Source: Theobroma cacao (taxonomy: Eukaryota; Streptophyta; Magnoliopsida; Malvales; Malvaceae). Taken from it: a stretch of DNA of 64,000 bases. Positions 34,501-44,467 of the stretch are shown here, in pieces. Location of the stretch: the NCBI RefSeq assembly GCF_000208745.1, contig NC_030856.1, positions 8,040,714 to 8,104,713 of the forward strand, written 5' to 3'. A program made the position numbers and the translations under genes. The notes below the pieces were generated by a model. The model was not told where the DNA came from. It did not search any database and saw only the letters and a list, made by a program, of their open reading frames with translations. Positions within the stretch are counted from its first letter, which is position 1. Every line of letters starts with the position of its first letter.

Positions 34501-34753
34501 TATGAAGACATCCACAACCTCTCCATACCATTGACATATTGCTCTTAACTCTATCCACCCAACTTGTGGCGGTAAGTTGTTAACAAACACCGTCACTATT
34601 TCTCCATTACTTGCTCTTATTATTTGTGAATTGAAATCTCCATCCTGAATCCCCTGACTGCCATACCTTCTTGCCTAATATGACATATCATGCCTTGTTG
34701 TTGGATTAACTCAATGGATCCATTTTGCTAGCTCTAGCTCTCTTAGGTGCCAT
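31509..34753 (-). mobile_element. L1-type LINE lacking ORF2, with poly(A) tail
   Basis: On the minus strand it ends CTTAATAAATTCGC then TTTTC and an A-run (T-run at 31509-31519), the standard tail of plant L1 elements. ORF1 starts at an ATG at 34753 (MAPKRARASK) and can be followed with frame breaks: an RRM-like part (NGEIVTVFVNNLPP, then MKIGFVRFGS), a DUF4283-like part with FEAMQGLGWVW (33980-33893) and RRIWVACHGAPFHVWN (about 33845-33800), and an acidic-basic tail (33078-32740). The endonuclease and reverse-transcriptase ORF2 expected next is missing; 32700-31520 gives only tail-like sequence. The insertion interrupts the Ty3-type accessory ORF exactly at its N-terminal side. Confidence 0.75.
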
Positions 34754-36026
34754 ATTCAATAAATCAAACTCCACCTAATAAACCAAAAATCAAACTCTAA
34801 ATAAATACCCCAACAATTGGCCATCAGGCACAATCAACTCAAATAGTAAAAATCCCATAATCCATAATAGCACAATGCATAATATCTCAAAAATGACTAG
34901 CATAGGAAAGTTAACTTACTTGAATAGAGAAGATCAATTGTTGAATGATTGAAGGTAGAGGGTGGTTTGAATGATGATTTGAGTAAGAGTTTGTGGAGAG
35001 AAAGAAAAGAAAAAAAAATTCTAAACAAATAGTGAGTGTGTGGCTAATGAAGAAGATAGGGGGAGAAAGATGTGGGTTATAAATTTTTTTTTTCATTTTT
35101 TTTATTATCGGTTGGGCATTATGGCACTCTAACCGGGCACCGTAGTATCGAATGAACTGCTTTAACCATCATAATGCTGAACTCGGAGCATCGCAGTTTT
35201 CTTTCTCCTACTCCATGGCATTGATGATGTTCAGGAATTGGCGAAACTCCAAACTCGGGATGCTGTGGCTTCCTATCTCTTACTCTGCAAGATCAACACA
35301 TGAAAAGAGTCTATATATTGGACTTCAACATAGCATTGTAAGAAAAATAATTATTAATGATATAGTCACCATAAGTTATGTGAAGTCTTGAAAAAACTTA
35401 GCAAATCCGTTTAGCAAAGGTCTAAAAAAGGAATTAGTAATAAAGACCTCAAGAAAGATAGGTCTCAAGCCTATCAATTAAATCTCTAATGGTGGGAGCT
35501 CACCTCAACACTTGTAATCAACCTGTAAGTCTTAGGTACTGACCATTCTACCACATGGATAATTACAAGCATTAATTTATATTTTATCTCAAGGTGTGTG
35601 GTGCTTGGTTCCCGTAATGTGTAAAGTAAGGTTAAACAAAAGTTCTTAATAGACCCATAACATGTATATATTGAAGTTCTATAATTACGGGGTACTTTTA
35701 ATTGGGCTACCTATTTGAGTGAAAGTGTAGTCGCTTGTAAAAGCTAAAGGCTTGACTCTGACAACACTCATGAATGAATGCAAACACAAGGCCATAAAAA
35801 CCGTGTTGGCAAAACTAGATACAAATTGAGCAAGGAAGCTTATGTTTGTTTAATGGCTTAACTAATCAAATGAAGAATTGATGGTTCAATACTTGATTAA
35901 CCACTCAATTCAGACAAGAACCAACTACACTCACTAAGTGAAGGTTTAAATCTATGGGATACCTTCATTTATGCACAAGATTCTCAAAGTTGTTGGTATT
36001 TAGAAATTTTGAAAGTGATTAGATGT
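34754..36026. other. Retroelement-derived non-coding region, unassigned
   Basis: No ORF. The phrases 'gttgggcattatggcactct' and 'ctcggagcatcgcagttttc' look like LTR-retrotransposon non-coding sequence. It may be the other side of the Ty3-type element split by the LINE. Confidence 0.3.
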
Positions 36027-36364
36027 TGTTGGTGTATTTTCAAAATAAAAAAAAATTATCTCTTCAAAATGAAAAGTTATCTTTGAAGAAAAACTCAACA
36101 AGGAAGGTGAGAAGATAGGAAGTAAAGAAAATAAACAAAGAAGAAGGTTGGAAGTGCAAATGATGAATTTGTTAGTTTTTCTCTTGATGTTTGGTGCAGA
36201 GAAAGTCTATCCTTTTATAGAGTACAAGAGTTATTTGTATGGAAAGCTTTCAACGATATAGAGATAATTTGTGTTGAATTTTAGCACATCTAAACTATGA
36301 TTTGGGACTGATCTTTGTACATGATTTGGTGCTTTTTTTAGCACATATTGGCTATTATTTTGGG

Positions 36365-36892
36365 CTACTGCTTGTATATCTGTGAGGTGATTTTGTGTTG
36401 ATTTTCAGCACATGTGAGTTGAAACAGTAGTGTTGTTACTCTTTGCTTCAGATGGTGATCTACTTCTACACTCCCCTTTAAACTAGTCATGGGAAGATCC
36501 CACAAACCGAGTTTGATACGAATACCTTTAAAGATATTACGGGGCAAAGCTTTTGTGAAGATGTCAGCTACTTGGTGAGTGGAAGGAACAAATTGAGTGA
36601 CAAGTGAGCCTAATGCCACCTTTTCGCAGACAAAGTGATAGTCAATTTCAATGTGTTTTGTTCGAGCATGAAAGATAAGATTGATGGTGAGATGAATGGT
36701 TAATAAATTATCACAAAGAAGACATGGTGGTTTGTCCATGTAGAGGCCAAGGTCATGAAGAACATCAGATATCCATGTAAACTCAGCTGCAGTGGAAGCT
36801 AATGCACGGTACTCTGCTTCTGTACTAGATCTCACAACAGTGGGCTGCTTCTTTGAGCTCCAAGAAATACAATTGCATCGAGAAAAGTACAA
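36365..36892 (-). pseudogene. copia-2 RNase H, C-terminal half
   Basis: This frame holds the typical WSSKKQPTVVRSSTEAEYRA, then DN (metal ligand region), HARTKHIEIDYHF, and HQVADIFTKALP. It is severed from its N-terminal half by the 2.6-kb insertion. A further frame slip lies just upstream (near 36872-36880), where GYCTFLD should run into CISWSS. The reading frame's last part overlaps the 3' LTR. Confidence 0.85.
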
Positions 36893-36905
36893 TAGCCAGT
36901 GATGG

Positions 36906-39543
36906 TGTCACGACCCAAATTTTGGGCCATGACTGACGCATGGGCCCAATGGACGTAATCCACTAAACCCAAGCAAGCCTATTATTTATCTTACTCATAA
37001 TTCCATCTAATATCGCTAAGTCGTATTTTATAACTTTGAATCAAAATAGTGATATACATTGCCAACTCGTACTGGCATTACTCATTTAAAATTTACATAC
37101 GATGTCTACAACATGTATTCTAATAATTTACATTAAGTTCGTCTATACAAAACAAAATAATACTTGACTTCCAGCGGAGGGACTCGGATGAATATACAAC
37201 TACTGAATGCCGTGACACCTACCAAAAAATGGACATAAATCTACAAGGACACCGCGTCCTAGCTACCGGTTGCCTTGTGATCAGAAAACATGAAGTTTAA
37301 AAAAGGTGAGTATAAACCCAGTGAGTGAACAAGAAAGGGAACAAGCAACAATTATGGAGAATTTAAAATCATGATGCACTTGTTTCAAAACAATGCAATT
37401 TAGTTCCATTCATATTAAAAACCCCTCATCAAACCCTTAAATGATTAATCACTTGGTCATGAGGAACCCATACATAACCAATAATTTGAAAAATGAAAGT
37501 TTCAGTGATACACCAACAAGTCAAATTTGGGGACGAACCTTCGCTGTAGCAGGAAGGCATTCTCGCTGCAGCGAGAATGAATTTTCGTTGCAGCGACGTT
37601 GGGATTTAGTTATTAGTCGAACGAGGGTTTCTCAACTGGTCGAGGGTTTCTCACTAAACCTCTTCATTTTTAACTTAACTCATTTAGTCCTTAATGTTGG
37701 AAGTCCATGCTCAGATATGGTAGCAAATAAGTGAAAAATAGGGCAACAATTAGACAAGATAGGAGACAAAACAGAATTTTTTCACTGCAACGAAATTGTA
37801 ACCCAGAATCAGAAAGTTTCTTACTGCAGCAAGATTAAATCTTGTTGCAGCAAAATTACAACCCAGAAAACAGAAAGTTTCTCGCTGCAGCGAGAAGCTA
37901 CAGTGTCATTCTCGCTGCAGCGAAAATTCATCCTCGCTGCAGCGAGTTTTCAATCAATCTATCCCTCCAAACCTGAGAGTTTCTCGCTGCAGCGAAAATG
38001 ATTCTCGCTGCAGCAAGAAATAGGGCACCAATGAGAAACTTGCCCTTCTTACCAAAGAAAAACCACCCTGCAGAAATGTCCAAACCAACATGAAACGCAT
38101 AACAATTTTCCACAGTTTAACATGTCAAATTTCACAAGCAATTCAACCATATACCATAATATGAACTTTCTATAACTCACACATTTACACATACATATAT
38201 ATGTATACGTATACTCATCATCATCATGCACAATATCCCATCATCATCATCACCAGCTCAAGCACACTCCTTACTCGCACATGGCTGGGTCATCACCGGG
38301 TTATGCGCATTCCCTACTCGCACATAGCCGAGTCAATGTCATTACACAATAATATATTCATATATATATATCAACACCATGTGGTAATGCATGAATCAAT
38401 AATAGTCACATGTCACAACATAAACCATTTCTCAAGAGCTTGTTCGTAAGGCACTCATTTTCTAAGAAAAGTTATATAAAATCATTCAAACACTTTGTAC
38501 AAAACAGTCACAAATTCCAAAATAGTTTTGATAGGCAGTCCACTCACCGATTTATTGTTGAGCCTTTAGTTGACTATAATTCCCCTAATGATCTAATTGG
38601 AAGGATAGGACTCCATTAGAACCTAGGATCACATTAGCATAAACAATAGGTCAATTCACACACTATGAACCCTAAAAGCTATCTCTTAGCTAGCTTTCAA
38701 TTGCCACATTAAATGGCTATCTATGTTCACTATCTTAATCACTAAAAAGTAATGAACATACTCAACTCTTAATCTAAATTACTAGCCATTATTTACAGCT
38801 AAAAAATTGAATTTAATTCATCACTCACCCTTGGGTTTCTTTGTAGTTAAATTCTCTTCCAATAGCTTCCAAATAAATGGGATAATTCTCTTTTTCTCTC
38901 TCTAGAGCGCCCAACTAGTGAGAGTAAGTCTGGAAATAAGCTTTATCAATAGTTTTGAAGTGAGAAAGTGAAAGAATTAAAGAGTTCTAGCCAAAAAGGC
39001 TCAAAAGTATGAAAACTAGAGCTAGAAAGAGAAAATTATGCAAGCTCCATATCAAGCTTCCATGGAGTTTTGAAGAAACGTGAGAGAGGAGAAGAAGAAG
39101 AAGACAAGCTGCTGGAAAATGGGAGAAGAAGCTGCTAGAAGGAAGATATTTATAGCCAATCTTATCCATTCCCTTAAAATTACAAAAATGCCCTTCCACC
39201 AATTAACTTATTCTCCTCCAATCTTTTATGCAATCTTTTTTCTCTTTTAACACTGGGACAAGATCCATAATGGTCTAGACATGTTCGGGTTCATAAAAAC
39301 TTAAAATTTTAACCTGAGGTAAAAATTGACCATTTTGCCCCTATTATGAAAATTGTTGTCATTTCTAATTTTCTTCTTGTTTTCATTAGTACACATCATT
39401 TATGCAGTCTTATGCCTATTTAGGCCTTAAAATATCATAAAACTTTCTTCTGGAAGCTTATAAGAGAAAATGACGAAACTACCCCTGGCTCGTATTATTA
39501 CATCTATACTTAGTTACAAGCCTATAGAGGTTGGGGTCTCACA
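36906..39543. mobile_element. 2.6-kb solo LTR nested inside copia-2
   Basis: The segment begins TGTCACGACCC and ends GGGTCTCACA and has no coding capacity, so it looks like a solo LTR. Removing it rejoins the copia RNase H: the minus strand reads DWVGCPLTRRS on the right side and ITGYC on the left, the usual RRSITGYC of the family. The flanking pentamers GATGG and AGTGG are an imperfect target duplication. It contains a cluster of short palindromes at 37540-38020. Its class resembles the LTR at 2147-4637 in layout. Confidence 0.82.
37540..38020. repeat. Cluster of CTCGCTGCAGCGAG palindromes
   Basis: About ten copies or variants occur, for example perfect at 37562-37575, 37881-37894 and 37933-37946, with one or two changes at 37584, 37782, 37821, 37840, 37911, 37983 and 38004. 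Each can form a short hairpin and carries a PstI-like CTGCAG core. All lie in the nested LTR. Confidence 0.9.
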
Positions 39544-40839
39544 AGTGGACCGTCGAGTAAGTGGACATCCTACCCAATCTGCGTTAGAAAAAGCATAAAG
39601 CACTAAAGGATTGTGAGATAAAAGCTTAGTGCCAAATGAGATGGTTCCTTTAACATAACGCAAGATTCTTTTCACAAGTTGAAAATGATATTTTGTAAGA
39701 GAATGCATAAATTGAGATACATAATTAACACTAAAGGTAATATCCAGTCAAGTGAAAGTTAAATATTGTAAACCACCAACAATGCTTCGATAAAAATGCA
39801 AATCTTTAAAAGGATCACTAGAGCAAGGATAAAGTTTAGCAAGCATGGGAGTGGATATAGGTTTACAGTTTGACATTTGAGCTTTTTCAAGAAGATCATA
39901 TGCATATTTAGGTTAATTAAGAAGGAGGCCTTGAGAAAAATGATGAACTTCAATGCCTAAGAAATAATGAATGTGACCAAGGTTTTTCATAGAAAATTCA
40001 TTATACAAATCTTGAATGAAAGCATTTAAAGAATGATTATCACTGCCAGTTAATAGAATGTCATCAACATAAACCAGTAAATAAATGGTGCTATTAGAAT
40101 GATGTCTAATAAAAAGAAAAGAATCAATTATATTACAAGAAAAACCAATGGAAAGAAGAAAGAGACTAAAACGATTAAACCAGGCACGTGGGGATTGACG
40201 AAGACCATACAAAGCTTTTTTCAACTTGCAAGCATAATGAATCTTACTGTGATCTTAGAAACCAGGCAGTTACTCAATGGAGACAGGTTCAGTCAGTTTA
40301 CCATGAAGAAAAGCATTCTTGACATCCAATTGTTTAATTTCCCAACTATTGGCTAATGCAATGGTAAAAACAATCCTTATAGTGACAGGTTTGATGACAA
40401 GAGCGTAGGTTTCAAAACGATCTGATCCTTGTGCTTGTGAATATTGTTTTGCAACCAAACGAGCTTTGACTCTTTTAAGTGAGCCATTTGATTTTAACTT
40501 GGTCTTGTAAACCCATTTACTGCCAATGACATGCATATCAGAAGTTCTTGGAACCAACTCCCAAGTATCATTTTCTTCTAATGTGGTGATTTCTTCTTTC
40601 ATGGCTTGGAGCCATCTAGGATGTGGAATTGTAGACTTGATGGTTTTTGGTTCAAAGGGAATATGAGCTAGAAAGGTAGAGCCATATTTAGGATTTGATT
40701 TGACAATTCCATTCTTTGATCTATTTGTCATGGTATGGAGGTTTGGTTGAGTGGAGGATGTAGAAGGAGACAGAGGTAAGGAATTTTGTTCTGTCAAAGG
40801 AGACGGACAAGTTGTTGGAAGACTTTCACTATCTGACAA
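39514..40839 (-). pseudogene. copia-2 reverse transcriptase and RNase H N-terminal half
   Basis: The frame from 40839 carries WLQAMKEEITTLEENDTWELV, GSKWVYKTK, VKARLVAK and QLDVKNAFLHG. It then meets two in-frame TAA codons (near 40270 and 40255) before continuing in the same frame as KKALYGLRQSPRAWF and LLVYVDDILLTGSD (the catalytic YVDD is kept). After a frame change come LVKRILRYVKGT and ADWVGCPLTRRS, cut at 39544 by the nested LTR. The intact catalytic motif but stopped frame suggests moderate age. Confidence 0.9.
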
Positions 40840-43689
40840 AGGTGATTCAAGTGGAGAGCTAATGAGTTGAATAGATGGATGTAGAGGTGTTTCTGATTGA
40901 GAGTGAGAGAGCTGAGTTATGGGGAATGGTGTGATGGAAGAAGGTGTAATGGTGTTTGCAACACTTGAAGAGCTAGTTGCAAGTGTTGGAGTAAATGGAG
41001 AAGGACCGTTATCTTGTTCTGGTTCACTAATAGTTGGTAAAATCTGAAAAGCTGATTAACTGGATGTGTCAAGCATCGAATCTAAAGTCCCTGCATACCA
41101 TTCACTAAATGAAGTAATCTCATAGTTAGAACAATGTGCAATAGTTAAAATATTTTATTGCTGAAAAGGAAATGTTTCTTCATCAAATACTACATGTCGA
41201 GAGATGTATGTGCGTTTGTAAGTGGATAATAACATCTATAACCTTTGTATATCTCACTATACCCTAAAAAACACAAGGCAACGATCTAGGATCAAATTTA
41301 GTCTTATTGTAAGCCCTTAAGTAAGGAAAACAACGACAATCGAATGTTCTTAAAGTTAAGTAGTTAGGTTGTCGATTATGTAGGAGTTCATAAAAGCTCT
41401 TCCAATGCAATATCCTAGAAGGTTATCGATTGATCAACCACACAACAGTTCTAAATGCTTCGTTCCATAGATATTTGGGAATTCCATTATGGAACATCAT
41501 CGTTAGCCCTAGTTCAGTGATATTCTTTTGCTTTCTTTCTGCAATGCCATTATGTTTAGAAATAGTAAGACAAGACATTTGATGTTTAATGCCATATTTA
41601 GAAAAATAAGCATGAAATTTGGTATCATTAAACTCACCTCCACCATTGGATTGAAAAACTTTAAGTTTTTTGGTAAATTGATTTTCAATGTATTAATGGA
41701 AATCAATAAAGCACTGTAAGAAATCATATTTATATTTCAAAGGAAAATACCAGGTGAACCTTGTATATTCATCAATAAAAATAACATAGTAACTAAATTT
41801 CTGATGTGATAAAATTGATGCTTTTCCCCATCAATCATAATGAATAATAAAGAGAGGTTCCTTATAGACTTTCATTCTGGTTAGAAATGGTAACCTACAG
41901 GCCTTGGCCATTTGACAGCTAGTGCAGGTGTGCTCCATATCACTGCACTTATCCTTACTAAAAATTAAATTTTGTTTTCTCAAAGTGTCAATTACACACA
42001 TGTGAGGGTGTCCTAGCCTTGCATGCCAAACTTTAGCTGTTGCAAATTGAAATCTATTGGAAAACAGTACTTCTTACGTTGAGCTCTTTCTTGAGTGTAA
42101 GGCATAAAGTCTTCTTTTCCTATTTCCTATTGCTACAACTTGCTTTGTCTCCTTGTCCTTTATCACAAATCCATTATATGAGAATTTACAAGTATAAAGA
42201 TAATGAGTAATTAATTGGTTAATCGAAAGTAAGTTTTTCTTAATCTCAGGCACAACAAGAATATTGTCAATGTCTAAGCTAGTATTTAATGGAAAGAAGA
42301 AAAAGATTTAAGAAATGGGATGGGCAATTAGATTTTTTTTTGGTAAGGAAAAGATTTTGTTTAAAAAACAAAGAAATATAAGAGATATCGACGTGAGAGA
42401 GTAAGAAATAAATAGAAAGATAAGCAAGAGAGATAAGTGGGAGAGATAAACAGAAATAAAAGGTAAGAAAAGGAGGATTTTAAAATACAAGAAAAGATAA
42501 GAGAGAGAGATATCAAAAAGAGAGATTTTTTTTTGCTTGGAGACTATATATATTAGAAAGAGAGATAAACGGGAAAGATATATTAGAAAGAAATATTGGG
42601 AAGATCGATGGAGAGAAAAGAGGGGTTACATCAAAAAAAAAAAGAAAAGGAGTTGTGATAAAAGATTGAGTCAGAAAAAAAGAAGAAGAAAGAGTTGTGA
42701 CAGAAGAAAAGTGTGGGCTATTAATTTGTGCTTAATCACTCTAATAGCATGAAGAAAAACTCAATAGGGAAGCTGAGGAGATAGGAAGTGAAGAAAATAA
42801 ACGAAGAAGAAGGTAAGAAGTGCAAATGATGAATTTGTTAGTTTTTCTCTTAATGTTTGGTGCAGAGAAAGTCTTTGCTTTTATAGAGTACATGAATTGT
42901 TTGTATGGAAAGCTTTCAACTGTATAGAGATAATTTGTGCTGAATTTTAGCACATGTAAACTATGATTTGGGCCTACTGTTTGTACATGATTTTGTGCTG
43001 ATTTTTAGCACATATAGGCTATTATTTTGGGTTGCTGCTTGTATATCTGTGAGGTGATTTTGTGTTGATTTTCAGCACATGTGAGTTGTAATGGTAGTGT
43101 TGTTACTCTTTGCTTTAGATGGGTGATCTACTCCTACAATCTTTTCATATTATGTCTTATGAATGAATGGTTATCATTTCACAAGGTGATTATTGAAACA
43201 TACTTTTATCTAAAAGTTGTGTCTTACAAAATGCAAAGATATCTTACAAAGAGTTGCATTTATGAAATGGTTGTTTCTTTGAGAATAGACACTTGCAAGC
43301 TTATATAAAAGACTTGCGACTAACCATTTTGAGACATAAAAAAAAAAACAAACAAGAGCTAAAATATCTAGAGCAAGAAAAGTGTTATGTTCCTAAAATT
43401 AACATAAACACTTAAGTTCCTATCAACTACAAAAAGAGTCCAAATTCCTTATAATCTATTTGATCTAGAAAATAAAACTCTCAAGTGTATCTAATGGTAT
43501 TCTCTTGTAAAATGCAAAACAAAGTTCGATGTTAGCTTTATTGTATCCCAAAGGCTATTCGCATTATTCCCTTTGTATGCCAAGTGATAGAAACGAAATA
43601 GGTCTTCAAGATAACGTCTATTTAAAGGCTCGTCTTGAAGTCAATTTTACCAGTTCTTTGAATTTCATCTAAATCTATTTGTACCAACA

Positions 43690-43899
43690 CTAAGATGACT
43701 TTTTCTTTAGGTTCCTTTTTGCTCGTGGAGTTGTACTACCAATTCTTTTGTGGGCAGCTTTTTACAGGATGCAAATGTACATTCTTCACCCAGCTAAGGC
43801 AAGTGTTATGTGATCAAAAGTCTTTAGTCAACGAAAGACTTAAGACTTGAAGTGGCTGGTTGATGGCTGGCTTAATAAAATAACATGACCTTTTAAAAA
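43690..43899. other. Intergenic, nothing identified
   Basis: Short AT-rich stretch to the right of the solo LTR. No coding signal. Confidence 0.3.
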
Positions 43900-44400
43900 A
43901 AACTATATATGGCAAGTACACAAGCTTGAAAATGGATCGATTTGGGTAGGACCGATCCAAGAATAAAACACAAAATTGTGAGCACTAACAGTCGCTTTGC
44001 CATATGAACAAATCTCTACAGCCTGGCTGCGTGTACGCACTAATGATGTTTCTTATTGACAATAACAAACCCTGAAATTCCTCAGAACAAGCAATGATAG
44101 TTCTCCAAATTCCCCTTTATTCCATGGCAGAGATAAGTAGTGAAGACGGAACTCTTTTTTTTTTTTTTTTCAGTTTTTCACGACAAATTTCGTCATGATT
44201 GCAATTCGGACTTCCTTTCCATTCACGTTCCTTTTTTTCTTGGTCGAGAAAAAGAGTGACTTTTCTTGCATTTGGACAAATCTATATACTTGCATTTAAA
44301 TGTCATCTATGCTTATCTTTTTATACACGGTTCCGCGCAATGTATATAAAACAAAGAAATTGGTGGAATCAATGCCAGACCCTACGGTAGAGAGCTAGAA
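43900..44400 (-). pseudogene. Relic upstream region of a receptor gene
   Basis: 43905-44030 aligns with 46855-46960 upstream of copy 3 ('atatggcaagtacacaagcttgaaaatgg' against 'atatggcaagtgcaagttcttcaatatgg', then 'gggtaggaccg' and 'tcacaaa..ttgtgagca'). 44215-44345 carries the 'ttccattcacgttcc', 'tgcatttaaatg' and 'tacacggttccgcgcaa' words seen upstream of copies 1 and 2. It lies downstream of copy 3 with no receptor body attached, so it marks another lost copy. Confidence 0.65.
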
Positions 44401-44467
44401 AAACCAAAGATGGAAGATCGGTCTTCTTTTTTTTATTTTGAGCAATAAAACATAAACAATTGCCACT

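Larger units (their letters stand above)
36084..43138 (-). mobile_element. Ty1/copia retrotransposon (copia-2), bounded by LTRs and target duplication
   Basis: The LTRs are 36084-36470 and 42750-43138 (387 and 389 bp), both starting TGAAGAAAAACTC and ending CTACA on the plus strand. The 5-bp target duplication ATCTT flanks them (36079-36083 and 43139-43143). A purine tract, AAAGGGGAG on the minus strand, adjoins the left LTR. Next to the right LTR, TGCTATTAGAGT resembles the Met-tRNA primer site at 9 of 12 bases. Pol parts in order are integrase pre-domain (WHARLGHPH, about 42040), broken integrase core (41100-41900), reverse transcriptase (40839-39913) and RNase H (39708-39544 and 36892-36480). 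Gag and protease are missing; 42300-42740 is instead a GA-rich low-complexity tract. Stops at 40270 and nearby make it inactive. Confidence 0.92.
36027..43689 (-). mobile_element. Solo LTR (803-bp family), split by copia-2
   Basis: The two pieces, 36027-36083 and 43139-43689, join across copia-2 and then match the complement of 62232-63034 along much of its length (for example 'ttttatataggtttgcaagtg' and 'gtctattaaaaggctc' counterparts). The ends are TGTTGGTGTA on the left and TACCAACA on the right, so the LTR reads on the minus strand. There is no internal retroelement sequence on either side. A clear 5-bp target duplication could not be found for this copy, unlike the one at 62232. Confidence 0.7.

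Noticed and set aside
37540..38020. Transcription terminator hairpins
   Set aside because: The palindromes lie in a retrotransposon LTR of a eukaryote and are not followed by T-runs; intrinsic termination does not apply.
41528..41719. Plus-strand ORF over the copia-2 integrase
   Set aside because: Antisense of the decayed integrase region.
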